Shown here: positions 9,322-17,499 of the stretch, piece after piece
Layout: each line of letters starts with the position of its first letter
Position numbering within the stretch: position 1 is the first letter of the stretch
Assembly: GCA_015064505.1 (NCBI GenBank)
Contig: SVSB01000022.1
Span: 1 to 46,771 of the forward strand
Length of the DNA stretch: 46,771 nt
Reading direction: 5' to 3'
Origin: Oscillospiraceae bacterium
Lineage (GTDB): Bacteria > Bacillota > Clostridia > Oscillospirales > CAG-272
Notes under the pieces: model-generated
The model's database searches: none
Told to the model about the DNA's origin: nothing
What the model saw: the letters and a program-made list of their open reading frames with translations, nothing else
Made by a program: the position numbers and the translations under genes

Positions 9322-9351
9322 TCCCCTGCAGGCAATGAGGTCTGCAGGGGA
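9316..9351 (-). terminator. Terminator of the GH3 operon
   Basis: CCCCTGCAG arms (9322-9331 and 9342-9351) form a 10-bp stem with a 10-base loop. On the minus strand it is followed by ATTTACTTTTTT. It lies just beyond the GH3 stop codon. Confidence 0.85.
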
Positions 9352-9363
9352 CGATGCATTTTA

Positions 9364-11637
9364 TTATTTTCCGTAATACTCGCGGATATCGGCGTTTGCC
9401 TTTTCTATAAGCTCGGCAAGGCTCTTGCCGCACTTGATGGAGGTGATCTTCATGCGAAGAACGTAGCCGTTCTGATTACGCATAGCGTCAAAATCAAGAC
9501 CCTCGCCGTTATTATCGTTTGCGTTGGGGATAACAGCCTTTACAAGCTCGTCAACGATATGCTTGGGGAAGCGCTTATCGTAGAAGAGATCCTCAAAGGT
9601 GGTGTTCTTGGTGATAACGGGAACGGTCACCTCGTTCTCCACGCTTACCTTGGTACTGCAACGCAGATCTCTTGAGGAAGCAGCGGCAATAATATCGTAA
9701 TCTCCGCCGATAACGCGGAAGTCACCTATCTTTGCATCGTATACGGAGAAGGCGCGGTCGCAAAGTTCAAAGGTCACGCTCTTCTCTTCTCCCGCTTCAA
9801 GCTCTATTTTCTTGAAGCCAACGAGCCACTTTTCGGGTCTTGCAAAGCCAAAGGAGCTCTCGCCGACGAAGGTGGAGATAACGGGATGAGGACAAGCGGA
9901 TGCGTAAAGCTGAACAGTTTCCTTACCCTTCACGCCGCCAACGTTCTTTACGGTGACGGTAACGGATTTGCCCTCTGCCTTTATTGAGGTGTATTCAAAC
10001 TTCGTATAGGAAAGACCGTGTCCGAACGGGAAAAGCACGTCCATCTTGCGCTTATCGTACCAACGGTAGCCAACGTAAATATCCTCGCCGTAGAAGCACT
10101 CATCTCCGTCGCCGGGGAAGTTGAGGTACGCGGGATTATCCTCAAATCGAACGGGATGGGTCTCCGCAAGCTTACCGGAGGGATTTACCTTGCCGAATAC
10201 TATTCTGGCAACGGCACCGCCAAGAGCCTGACCGCCGAGATATGCGTGAAGTATAGCGGGTGCCTCGTTTACCCAGGGAAGCTCGTTGGGGCTGCCTGCC
10301 ATAAGCACGACCACAACATTATCGCACGACTCACATACAGCCTTTATTAACTCGTTATGAGCAGGGGGAAGCTTCATGTGTCTGCGGTCGCGTCCCTCGG
10401 TTTCGTAGGAATCGGGCATACCCGCAAAAACAATTGCTCTGCCGCAAGCCTTTGCCGCTTCAACTGCTTCTGCGATAAGCTCCGCATTCGTATTATGCTT
10501 TTCATCGTAACCGGGTGCATAGGTTATCTCAACGCCGTTTTCCGCATTAAGATACTCCGTGATATCGTCAACGCGAAGAGGCTCTACGTGGCTGGAGCCG
10601 CCGCCCTGGAAGCGAGGCTTCTTTGCAAAGCCGCCGATAACCGCAAGAGGCTTTCCGCTTTCAAAGGGAAGCACGCCATCGTTCTTGAGAAGCACCATGC
10701 ACTCCTCTGCTGCCTTTGCGGCAGCAGAGTGATGCTCCTCTGCGGAGAAGGAACCCTTGCCCTCTTCAGGCAGATGGCGGAAGATAACGCCAAGCACGTT
10801 TGCAACGGAATTGTCGATCTCCTCCATGGTGATCTCGCCGTTTCTGTACGCCTCAAGCACCTCGGCGTCACGTATACCGTTTGAGGGGGGCATCTCCACG
10901 TCGGTTCCCGCCTTATAAGCGGCAACGCGGTCGCTTATTGCGTTCCAGTCGCTCATTACGTAGCCGTCAAAGCCCCATTTTTTGCGCAGAAGATCGGTAA
11001 TCAGCTCCTTGTTCTCTCCCGCGTATTGACCGTTTACTCGGTTATAGGAGTGCATAACGGTCTCAACGCCCGCTTCCTTAACCGCCATCTCGAAGGAGGG
11101 CAGATATATCTCGTGAAGCGCTCTCTCGGAAAGATTTGCACTGGAAGAAAAACGGCGGGTCTCCTGATTGTTTACGAAAAAGTGCTTTGCGCAGGCGGCA
11201 ACGCCCTCTCCCTGCACGCCGCGGATGAACGCAGAGGAGATCTTTCCGGAAAGATACGGATCCTCGGAATAATACTCAAAGTTACGTCCGCAGGTGGGAG
11301 AACGCTTAATGTTCATACCTGGGCCCAGAAGAATGGATACCTGCTCTGCTCTGCATTCCTCGGCTATGTACTTGCCCACGGTCTCCGCAAGGGAGGGATC
11401 CCAGGAGTTTGCCATAGCACAGGCAGGGGGAAAGCAAGTCGCCTTTACGGTGTAGTACTCGCCCTTTTCGTTCTTTGCGCGCTTACGGAGGCCGTGAGGG
11501 CCGTCGCACATCATTATCTCCGGCACGCCCAGGCGCGCAAGAGATTCCGCATGCCACGCGTCGTGACCGGAGCAAAAGGAGATCTTTTCCTCCACGGTCA
11601 TTTGGTCTATAATTGCTTTGATCTGTTCCTTCGTCAT
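9364..11637 (-). CDS. GH3 family beta-glucosidase-like enzyme
   Basis: The protein has 757 residues and no signal peptide, so it is probably cytoplasmic. The GH3 N-terminal barrel runs from residue 1 to about 300 with the substrate-site residues RSPTCGRNFEYYSEDP (112-127), KHF (151-153) and the nucleophile motif GFDGYVMSDW (222-231, Asp230). The alpha/beta domain (about 310-520) and the C-terminal fibronectin III-like domain (about 570-660) follow, with GHGLSYTKFEY near 540. The length suits the beta-glucosidase/beta-xylosidase group. Its ATG begins on the base after the TAA of the solute-binding-protein gene, so it is the last gene of a three-gene operon ending in a clear terminator. It probably cleaves imported oligosaccharides; the sugar cannot be fixed from sequence alone. 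Confidence 0.93.
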   Translation of the reverse strand: MTKEQIKAIIDQMTVEEKISFCSGHDAWHAESLARLGVPEIMMCDGPHGLRKRAKNEKGEYYTVKATCFPPACAMANSWDPSLAETVGKYIAEECRAEQVSILLGPGMNIKRSPTCGRNFEYYSEDPYLSGKISSAFIRGVQGEGVAACAKHFFVNNQETRRFSSSANLSERALHEIYLPSFEMAVKEAGVETVMHSYNRVNGQYAGENKELITDLLRKKWGFDGYVMSDWNAISDRVAAYKAGTDVEMPPSNGIRDAEVLEAYRNGEITMEEIDNSVANVLGVIFRHLPEEGKGSFSAEEHHSAAAKAAEECMVLLKNDGVLPFESGKPLAVIGGFAKKPRFQGGGSSHVEPLRVDDITEYLNAENGVEITYAPGYDEKHNTNAELIAEAVEAAKACGRAIVFAGMPDSYETEGRDRRHMKLPPAHNELIKAVCESCDNVVVVLMAGSPNELPWVNEAPAILHAYLGGQALGGAVARIVFGKVNPSGKLAETHPVRFEDNPAYLNFPGDGDECFYGEDIYVGYRWYDKRKMDVLFPFGHGLSYTKFEYTSIKAEGKSVTVTVKNVGGVKGKETVQLYASACPHPVISTFVGESSFGFARPEKWLVGFKKIELEAGEEKSVTFELCDRAFSVYDAKIGDFRVIGGDYDIIAAASSRDLRCSTKVSVENEVTVPVITKNTTFEDLFYDKRFPKHIVDELVKAVIPNANDNNGEGLDFDAMRNQNGYVLRMKITSIKCGKSLAELIEKANADIREYYGK

Positions 11638-13140
11638 TTACTTTTCCTCTCCGTTATTCTCTGCAAATTGGGTGTTAATTGTCTTGATCTTTACTTCGGC
11701 GGAACGCTTTCCCGTCTCATAGATGTTGACGAAATCGTTCTTGCTTGCCTTCATCATATTCGTAAGCTTACCGGTGAAATCGCCGATGGTATAATATATG
11801 CCAAGGTCAAAGGTGCGGGATGCAAAGATTATATCAAGGCAAGCCTTGCTTTCGTCGTCGCGGACGTCCCTGCCCTTAAGGGTCTGCTCGTAATACGCGG
11901 GAGTAACTATCTCTCTGGAAAGATAAGCAAGCATCTCGGTGATAGCGCCCGTTATCTCCTCGTCCTCAACGAAGGACTCAACGCAGTACATAACGGAATA
12001 CGTAGCTGCAAGATATCCACCGTATTCGCCCTGCTCCTCGTTGAACATAGGATAAGGAATAATACCGAAGTCCATAGTGGAATCGCGGAGAAGCGGAACG
12101 GTGCTGAACATAGTAGTGAAGAACAGTGCCTTACCGTCGGCAAACATGGGCGCCATCTTATCCTGCCATCTTCCGCTTGTGGTACGGTTTACGTAATTGT
12201 AGCTGTAATCCGTATCGAACAGCAGATCAGTCACCTGCTCTACGAGAGCAATATTCTTTTCGCTGTACATGGTAAGAACTATCTTGCCGTCCTCACCAAC
12301 GCCTGCGATCTTGGACTTTGCGCCCGCAAGAGAAGCCTGAAGCGCGTCGTTCCAGGAGAGAACGCCGAAGCGGTCGTTTTCATCCATCTTATCGTCGCCG
12401 TTCAAGTTGTTAGAAACCATACGGACATATTCCTCGAACTTGTCGTAGGTCCACTTTTTATTTTCTACGAGCTCGTATATATCGGTGATCTGCTTTTCCT
12501 CTGCAATGCTCTTGGAGAAAAGGATGCAGTGAGTAGCAAGATTATCAACGACGCTGATATCTCCCGTGGTATAGTACATCTTGCCGCCAACGCAAAGATC
12601 CTTGTTTGCCTGCTGATCCCACCAACCGCGGGTAAGATCTATATAGGGCATCTCATTAAGATCGTACGCATAGCCGTTAAGCGCAACCTGAGGTGCGTCG
12701 AAGGTTCCTACCGCACAGATATCGTAGGAGCTTTCACCTGCAACGTAATCGTCACGCATACGCTTGAAGCCGGGGCCGTTACCCCAGGAAGCGGCAAGCT
12801 CCTTTACGTTGGTTATCGTGCATTTGAACATATCCTCAACGCGGGAGTTGCGGTCGAATATTGCCTCGTTAACAACGGCAAAGCCTGCGTTATCGGAGGC
12901 AAAATCGTTAAAATCGTTTACGCTCAGTCCCGACATAAGCATAACGAACTCATAACCGTCAAAATCCATATCCTCGGGCATTTCGGGATATTCGGTGGTT
13001 ACGGGAGAATCCGTTACGGGGGCATCGGTAACGGTGGGATCCGTCACCGCGGGCGTGGTGACCGCAGGCTTCCCTCCGCCGCAGGAAACGGCAGTAAGAA
13101 GCATTGTAGCCAAAAGCAATAAAGCAACCGTTCTTTTCAT
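11638..13140 (-). CDS. Extracellular solute-binding lipoprotein (sugar ABC type)
   Basis: This 500-residue protein has a lipoprotein signal with the lipobox AVSC at residues 17-20. A Thr/Pro/Val-rich linker (about 24-50) is followed by a type 1 solute-binding fold typical of the large Clostridial family. GGAGAAAAAT precedes the ATG, 10 bases after the stop of the propeller gene, and the GH3 gene follows without a gap. It should capture a carbohydrate outside the cell for an ABC importer. No permease or ATPase gene is present in this operon, so the partners must be encoded elsewhere. Confidence 0.88.
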   Translation of the reverse strand: MKRTVALLLLATMLLTAVSCGGGKPAVTTPAVTDPTVTDAPVTDSPVTTEYPEMPEDMDFDGYEFVMLMSGLSVNDFNDFASDNAGFAVVNEAIFDRNSRVEDMFKCTITNVKELAASWGNGPGFKRMRDDYVAGESSYDICAVGTFDAPQVALNGYAYDLNEMPYIDLTRGWWDQQANKDLCVGGKMYYTTGDISVVDNLATHCILFSKSIAEEKQITDIYELVENKKWTYDKFEEYVRMVSNNLNGDDKMDENDRFGVLSWNDALQASLAGAKSKIAGVGEDGKIVLTMYSEKNIALVEQVTDLLFDTDYSYNYVNRTTSGRWQDKMAPMFADGKALFFTTMFSTVPLLRDSTMDFGIIPYPMFNEEQGEYGGYLAATYSVMYCVESFVEDEEITGAITEMLAYLSREIVTPAYYEQTLKGRDVRDDESKACLDIIFASRTFDLGIYYTIGDFTGKLTNMMKASKNDFVNIYETGKRSAEVKIKTINTQFAENNGEEK

Positions 13141-13150
13141 ATTTTTCTCC

Positions 13151-15025
13151 TTAATCGAAGTTTATTTCAAACCAAGTATCGACTTTTTCAAGATCAACGG
13201 AAGAAAAGCTGTCGTTTTCAAAGCTTCCGTCCTTGTCCTTATTCTTCAGCAGGGCACCGAATCGGAGCATGCCGTCAAAGCCTATCATACTGCGGGGTAC
13301 GGCGATCTCGGCGGAATATCCGTTATCAGCTCCGCCCTTCTTGCCGATCTTGCCGTTAAGGGCAACTGCACATTTGATCCCGTCCGCATCCTTGCGGCTG
13401 TACTGCCCTCCCTCGTTTACCATAAACTGCTCTACACCCTCGCATCCGACGGTGAGCTTGTAGAATTTACCGTCGCTGCAGGAAAGATACAGCACCTCTT
13501 CATCCTCGCCCTTGTTAATATACTCGTCAAGGCGCTGGCAGAGAATATAAACGTTTTCATCGTCGCAGGCAAAGCGGAAACTGCACTGCGCCTGTGAAAC
13601 GGAGCCGAGGAACAGCGCGTCTCTGTTATCCTTCCAATCCTCGCCGTTTCCGTCCAGAGTTGGAGTCATGCGCTTTGCGGTGAGATCGTGATTAAGATAG
13701 CAGCTTCCCATGGTAAGAAGGCTGTAGGTATTGTTATCGGAGGGGGTGGGCTGATAATCCGTAACGAACGTCACCTTGTGGCTGTCCGTTATCTCAAGAG
13801 CACCCCAGAGGGAGGTTGCTTTTCCCTCCATAGGAAGTATCTCCTTATCAAAGCCCTTTGCCTTTTCATTTCCCATTCTTATGCGGAAAAGGGTGCCGCG
13901 GGTGTAGGAAAGAAGAGTTTCTCCGCTTTCAAAAACCGCAAGATAAGGCGCAACACCCGTTATAAAGCGGGTCTCTCTGTCCTTGGGGCCAACCTCGTCT
14001 ATCTTCAGCGGAACAGCAAAATTATCGTAAGACCAGCCAAGAGAGATTCCGAACTTCTTATCAATGGTCTGTGTTTCGCAGGCAACGGCAATAGTGCCGT
14101 CCGCAAGCTCAATGGCAACGGGCATCTGATCGTTGAAGATCTTTATGCCGTTAAGATCGCCAACGTAGCACTGCATTACTCTGTCTGCCTCAAAGGGCGC
14201 GGCGGTAACGTTGGGGGTAAAGGTCTTGCCGCCGTCCTTGGAACGAAGTATGGCAGAGCCCGAAGAACGTATTGTGTTATTATAGCCGTAAAGTGCGATA
14301 TAGGGTGCCGTGTGAGTGAGATATACCTGCACCTCTCCGCTTGAATGCTGCAAAACGCAAGGCTCCCAGGTGGTGCCAACGTATATTATCTCTTCATCTG
14401 ACCAGGTCTTTCCGTTATCGGTGGAGCGCTTCATCATAAGACCGTTGCGCTCGGGCTTTTTGGTGTAATTTTCAAGACTTCGATAGCAGCACACCACTAA
14501 AATATCGCCGTTATCAAGCACTGCGGCGTCTGCCGTTGCAAAGGCGCGCGTATCTCCCCATTGGCTCTTATAGGAAGAAAACAGCGGAACGGGCTTTGAC
14601 CATTCGGCAAGATCTGTGCTCGTTTTATAGTATATATCGGGACCCCAGCGTCCGTTCTGGAAGAACATTATATAGCTTCCGTCAGCAAGCTTCTTAAGGC
14701 GGGGATAATAGGAGCTGTCGCCGATAAGCTCGGTGCTTTTGAAGATCTTCCCCGTTCTGAAGTCAAACTCCAGAGAGCTCGTGGCGGTCTTGCCGTTGTG
14801 AGAGCCCACACCGTGGGCTGTATTAAGCACGGAAATGCTGTCTATCATAACGTCCTCCGTTTTCTTTGGCGCCTCCGTCGTTTCCGCTTCCGTCGTTATT
14901 TCGGTAATGCTCGGCTCGTCCGTTGCCTCGGGCAAGGTGGTATCGGCAACGCCACCCCCGCCGCAGGAGGACAAAATACCAAGCAAAAGCAGAGCAATGG
15001 AAGCTCGCTTTAATGCTTTTTTCAT
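13151..15025 (-). CDS. Sialidase-superfamily beta-propeller lipoprotein
   Basis: This 624-residue lipoprotein (lipobox LSSC followed by GGGG) starts at ATG 15025 behind GGAGA. An in-frame TTG four codons upstream lacks a ribosome site. After an acidic Thr-rich linker (about 30-60) comes a six-bladed propeller-like domain with Asp-box motifs (S-T-D-N-G-K-T-W near 200 and S-K-D-G-G-K-T-F near 260) and WEPC near 215. A C-terminal region (about 455-624) resembles a CBM9-like sugar-binding module. It could be a GH33 exo-sialidase, a GH93 exo-arabinanase or another BNR-repeat hydrolase; I could not place the arginine triad needed to decide. It is the first gene of the operon and divergent from the AraC regulator, so it probably trims glycans at the cell surface. 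Confidence 0.8.
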   Translation of the reverse strand: MKKALKRASIALLLLGILSSCGGGGVADTTLPEATDEPSITEITTEAETTEAPKKTEDVMIDSISVLNTAHGVGSHNGKTATSSLEFDFRTGKIFKSTELIGDSSYYPRLKKLADGSYIMFFQNGRWGPDIYYKTSTDLAEWSKPVPLFSSYKSQWGDTRAFATADAAVLDNGDILVVCCYRSLENYTKKPERNGLMMKRSTDNGKTWSDEEIIYVGTTWEPCVLQHSSGEVQVYLTHTAPYIALYGYNNTIRSSGSAILRSKDGGKTFTPNVTAAPFEADRVMQCYVGDLNGIKIFNDQMPVAIELADGTIAVACETQTIDKKFGISLGWSYDNFAVPLKIDEVGPKDRETRFITGVAPYLAVFESGETLLSYTRGTLFRIRMGNEKAKGFDKEILPMEGKATSLWGALEITDSHKVTFVTDYQPTPSDNNTYSLLTMGSCYLNHDLTAKRMTPTLDGNGEDWKDNRDALFLGSVSQAQCSFRFACDDENVYILCQRLDEYINKGEDEEVLYLSCSDGKFYKLTVGCEGVEQFMVNEGGQYSRKDADGIKCAVALNGKIGKKGGADNGYSAEIAVPRSMIGFDGMLRFGALLKNKDKDGSFENDSFSSVDLEKVDTWFEINFD

Positions 15026-15056
15026 AAATATCTCCAAAAAGAATTGCTTTTTCTCC

Positions 15057-15085
15057 TTTACAATACACTATTTTGATGATATAAT
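15057..15085 (+). promoter_or_regulatory. Promoter of the AraC regulator, in the divergent control region
   Basis: TTTACA (15057-15062) and TATAAT (15080-15085) are 17 bases apart. The 118-bp gap to the divergent operon must also carry the operon's promoter on the other strand (a candidate is TTGCAT/TATTGT, 18 apart, overlapping this one), so one regulator bound here could affect both directions. Confidence 0.6.
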
Positions 15086-15143
15086 GCAAGACAAAAGATA
15101 AAGACGACAAGACAAATATTGCGGTTTTGGTAAGGAGGCAACA

Positions 15144-15956
15144 ATGGAAAAGCTTGATTCCATGTATGAAAACACCTGGAACGATCTCTGTACCTGGGAA
15201 AGGATAAAGGTGGAATATCCGCCGCATTTTCACAGCTATCTTGAGTTGCTTACGGTAACGGATGGAGAGTGCGAGGTGACGGTAGACTTCGTTACGTACA
15301 AAATGGAGCCCGGAGATGCAGTGCTCGTTTTTCCCAACGTTATCCATTCTTACCGCTCCGTAGTTTCTCCCGTTAAAAATCTGACTTTTATGCTCCCTCC
15401 AGCATATTTTCCCCTCTTTAAAGATACCTTTGCCTCTTATCGCCCCGCTTCCCCCATTATAAAAGGGCTGTATAACAACGAAACGGTAAAAGAGCATATG
15501 CATATGGCAATCAAGGAAAACAAAAGCAAAACTCTCTTCGGCCCTCCAACAGCGGCAGGGCATCTTGCCATCCTCCTCGGCACTATACTCCCAAATCTGG
15601 AGCTTGTTCCGTCATCTAAGGACATCTCCTCCGAGGGGCGCATACTTGCCTATTGCGGAGAGCATTTCCGTGAGCCCATCACCCTTGAAACTTTGGAATC
15701 CGATCTGCATCTGAGCAAGTTCCATATTTCTCATCTTTTCAACGACAGACTGAATATATCCTTTTCGCGTCTGCTTCGTACCCTCCGAATCGACGAAGCC
15801 TGCAAGCTGCTGAAAAGCGGTGCCACGGTAACGACCGCCGCCTATTCCTCCGGCTTTGGCTCTCTCCGCAATTTCAACCGTGCCTTCGCAGAGGATAAAG
15901 GTATGACACCAAGCGAATACTCCCTCAAGCACACAAAAAACCGCGAAAAAGCCTGA
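15144..15956 (+). CDS. AraC family transcriptional regulator
   Basis: This 270-residue protein starts behind a strong AAGGAGG site. The N-terminal half is cupin-like (PPHFHSYLELLTVTDGECEV, about 24-43, with a PGDAVLVFP turn near 57-65), the usual sugar-sensing domain. The C-terminal half (about 168-262) has two helix-turn-helix units, the second ending in the family pattern S-G-F-G-S-L-R-N-F-N-R-A-F plus G-M-T-P-S-E-Y. It is divergent from the propeller, solute-binding and GH3 operon and is the natural candidate activator, presumably answering to the oligosaccharide handled by those proteins. Confidence 0.93.
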   Translation: MEKLDSMYENTWNDLCTWERIKVEYPPHFHSYLELLTVTDGECEVTVDFVTYKMEPGDAVLVFPNVIHSYRSVVSPVKNLTFMLPPAYFPLFKDTFASYRPASPIIKGLYNNETVKEHMHMAIKENKSKTLFGPPTAAGHLAILLGTILPNLELVPSSKDISSEGRILAYCGEHFREPITLETLESDLHLSKFHISHLFNDRLNISFSRLLRTLRIDEACKLLKSGATVTTAAYSSGFGSLRNFNRAFAEDKGMTPSEYSLKHTKNREKA

Positions 15957-15960
15957 GGGT

Positions 15961-16040
15961 AGTTAGAGAACGAAGGAAGACGCGGGAAGTTAGTGAACGA
16001 GAGAAAACGCGGGGGGGATTTCTTGAAAGAAATCCCCCGC
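15961..16040. repeat. 27-bp direct repeat pair and hairpin after the AraC gene
   Basis: Two imperfect copies of a 27-bp unit (15961-15987 and 15988-16014) sit head to tail. They are followed by a hairpin (GGGGGATTTCT at 16013-16023 pairing with AGAAATCCCCC) with a small TGAA loop. The hairpin could terminate araC transcription, although the T-run is poor. Confidence 0.6.
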
Positions 16041-16470
16041 CACCCCCTTAGAACTTCAAGAAGGGATAATAAAAAGGAAAAAAATGGGTTGTAGGGGCGA
16101 CCATTGGTCGTCCGAGCCTTCTCCGGCGGGAGAAGGTGGCAGCCGGAGGCTGACGGATGAGGTGTACCCAGAAGGCAAACTAACTTAAGGCCCCTTTGTG
16201 CAAAGGGGGCTCCGCGAAGCGGTGGGGGATTGTTCATTGCTCCTCCACAATCCCTCCGTCTTTCCCTGCGGCAAATCCACCGTCTCGTGCGCTCGGTCCT
16301 TTCGCGGCTCTTGGCGCAACTTGCGTTGCGAAAAAAGGAAAAACCTATCGCTCGCCCTACGGGCGTGCTGTACACCGGACTGTCATTCACCACCGCGAAA
16401 CCTTTACACAAGGGAGGCTCTCAAAAAGAGCTCTCCGCAGGGGCGGGAAGCCGAACCTCCGCCACGTAAA
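16041..16470. repeat. Cluster of short palindromic intergenic repeats, no gene
   Basis: The stretch from 15957 to 16517 holds no credible gene. At 16091-16114 there is a GTAGGGGCGACCATTGGTCG-type hairpin. At 16116-16162 a double hairpin (CCTTCTCCGGCGGGAGAAGG followed by CAGCCGGAGGCTG) ends in ACGGATGAGG. At 16187-16232 there is a related unit (CCCCTTTGTGCAAAGGGG, then CCGCGAAGCGG and GGGGATTG). A degenerate inverted counterpart lies at 16236-16419. The common layout is hairpin, short GTGG or GGC joint, hairpin, G-rich tail. They resemble non-autonomous repeats dispersed in gut Clostridia; that similarity is from memory. Confidence 0.6.
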
Positions 16471-16471
16471 C

Positions 16472-16506
16472 AAAAAACCGAGGAAAGGTCATTTCCTCGG
16501 TTTTTA
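16472..16506. terminator. Bidirectional terminator after the AbrB gene
   Basis: ACCGAGGAAA and its complement form the stem with a 5-base loop. It is flanked by an A-run on one side and a T-run on the other, so it works on either strand. It lies 11 bases beyond the abrB-like stop. Confidence 0.88.
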
Positions 16507-16517
16507 TATTCGTTTTA

Positions 16518-16766
16518 TCAGTTGTGCACTTTGCCGAGAGCCTCTATGCACTCACGGCACACCAGCTTACCCTTATAAAAGCACAGATCGTCTGCGTTGC
16601 CGCAAAAAAGACAACCCGGCTGATACTTCTGAAGAACTATTCTGTTGCCGTCTATAAATATTTCAAGAGAATCCCTGGAGCCAAGGTTGAGGTTCTTTCT
16701 GATCTCTATGGGAAGCACGATTCTGCCAAGATCGTCGATGGGGCGAACGATACCTGTGGATTTCAT
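16518..16766 (-). CDS. AbrB/SpoVT-type transition regulator with zinc ribbon
   Basis: This 82-residue protein starts at ATG 16766 behind AAAGGAGT; a longer in-frame extension has no ribosome site. Residues 1-48 form the swapped-hairpin AbrB DNA-binding domain (GIVRPIDDLGRIVLPIEIR, then SLEIFIDGNRIVL). Residues 51-76 carry two CxxC pairs (CLFC and CREC), a small zinc ribbon found on many Clostridial AbrB homologues. It probably acts as a dimer controlling growth-phase genes. It is transcribed alone, divergent from a small membrane-protein gene, with an 86-base leader. Confidence 0.9.
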   Translation of the reverse strand: MKSTGIVRPIDDLGRIVLPIEIRKNLNLGSRDSLEIFIDGNRIVLQKYQPGCLFCGNADDLCFYKGKLVCRECIEALGKVHN

Positions 16767-16859
16767 TGGGTACTCCTTTCTTTTACGCAAGCTTGCCTTA
16801 ATTCTTCCGCAACCGTCATTCAGTGAAAAAACTCGCCAAAATGCGACAGTCACACCCGT

Positions 16860-16888
16860 ATAGTATCACATTTTATTTCCAAAGTCAA
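16860..16888 (-). promoter_or_regulatory. Promoter of the AbrB-type gene
   Basis: On the minus strand TTGACT (16888-16883) and TACTAT (16865-16860) are separated by 17 bases. Confidence 0.7.
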
Positions 16889-16973
16889 CAAAAAATTCTT
16901 TTATTTACATTTTCTGCTATCGGAATAACACCGCATTTATATGGCAAAAATATCCGCGGAAAGGGGTGAGCGC

Positions 16974-17240
16974 GTGAAAGGCTGCAAGAAAAACGTGCTG
17001 CTTGTTAAGGGGCAGGAAAGCGAGCTTTTTGAGGAGGCGTATTTTATTATGCGCGATACGGACAGGGCGTGCGGAATGAGGGATATCGTTGCAGAGGCGC
17101 AAAGAATAATCGAGCAAAGCGATCTTGCCGCCGCCCCCGCATTCGTGAAGCTGAACAGGAAAAAGAAGCTGCAATACTTTTTTATCGGTATAGGACTTGC
17201 CTGTGCACTCTGGGGTGTTGCTCTGCTTATTATTTTTTAG
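16974..17240 (+). CDS. Small protein with one C-terminal membrane segment
   Basis: This is an 88-residue protein if read from the GTG at 16974, which has AAGGGGTGAG just before it. An in-frame ATG at 16941 would give 99 residues but lacks a ribosome site. The first 65 residues are charged and probably helical (ELFEEAYFIMRD, DIVAEAQRIIEQS). A single hydrophobic segment ends the protein (about residues 67-88). The topology is that of a tail-anchored protein facing the cytoplasm. I do not recognise the family. It precedes the RNase J gene, which has its own promoter. Confidence 0.7.
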   Translation: MKGCKKNVLLVKGQESELFEEAYFIMRDTDRACGMRDIVAEAQRIIEQSDLAAAPAFVKLNRKKKLQYFFIGIGLACALWGVALLIIF

Positions 17241-17259
17241 TGATAATTTTCATTTGGTA

Positions 17260-17288
17260 TTGCTTTTTTTCCCTAACTGTTGTATAAT
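17260..17288 (+). promoter_or_regulatory. Promoter of the RNase J leader
   Basis: TTGCTT (17260-17265) and TATAAT (17283-17288) are 17 bases apart. Transcription would start near 17295, which leaves about 205 bases of leader before the rnj start codon. Confidence 0.65.
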
Positions 17289-17294
17289 ACCAGT

Positions 17295-17499
17295 TGATTT
17301 CGTGTTCGTGAACAATAGCAAGGCGTGGCAGAATCTTAACGGGGGTCGTTATACCGTTATTATCGCCACCCAAATGCCCGTTATAACGGGCGATTTTTGC
17401 GTGCTTTTTGCGCGCATTTTGCTATGGGCACAGCTGTGCCCTTTTTCATTACCGAAACTACATACACGCCTTCAGGCAAATACTATAAAAGGAGATTTT
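17295..17499 (+). promoter_or_regulatory. Structured 5' leader of the RNase J gene (candidate attenuator)
   Basis: The leader holds several stems: GTGGC...GCCAC enclosing AACGG...CCGTT (about 17324-17370); GCCCGTTATAACGGGC (17376-17391) followed by GATTTTT; and GGGCACAGCTGTGCCC followed by TTTTT (about 17426-17446). The last two look like intrinsic terminators inside the leader. The upstream segments CGTTATA (17347-17353) and CCGTTAT (17354-17360) can pair with part of the second hairpin and would disrupt it. That is the pattern of a switch between termination and read-through. It matches no riboswitch class I know. Confidence 0.5.

Noticed and set aside
11026-13122. Long plus-strand open frame (698 codons) opposite the GH3 and solute-binding-protein genes
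   Set aside because: It spans the junction of two well-supported minus-strand genes, has no ribosome site and shows no recognisable protein pattern; it mirrors their codon bias.
13151-15037. TTG start of the propeller lipoprotein at 15037
   Set aside because: The TTG overlaps the GGAGA that serves the ATG at 15025, which begins a standard lipoprotein signal.
15842-16657. Open frames on both strands in the repeat patch after the AraC gene
   Set aside because: They run through hairpin repeats and a terminator, lack ribosome sites and look like no protein family.
17295-17499. A tRNA or known riboswitch in the rnj leader
   Set aside because: No cloverleaf, no TTCGA arm and no aptamer signature could be found; only hairpins are left.
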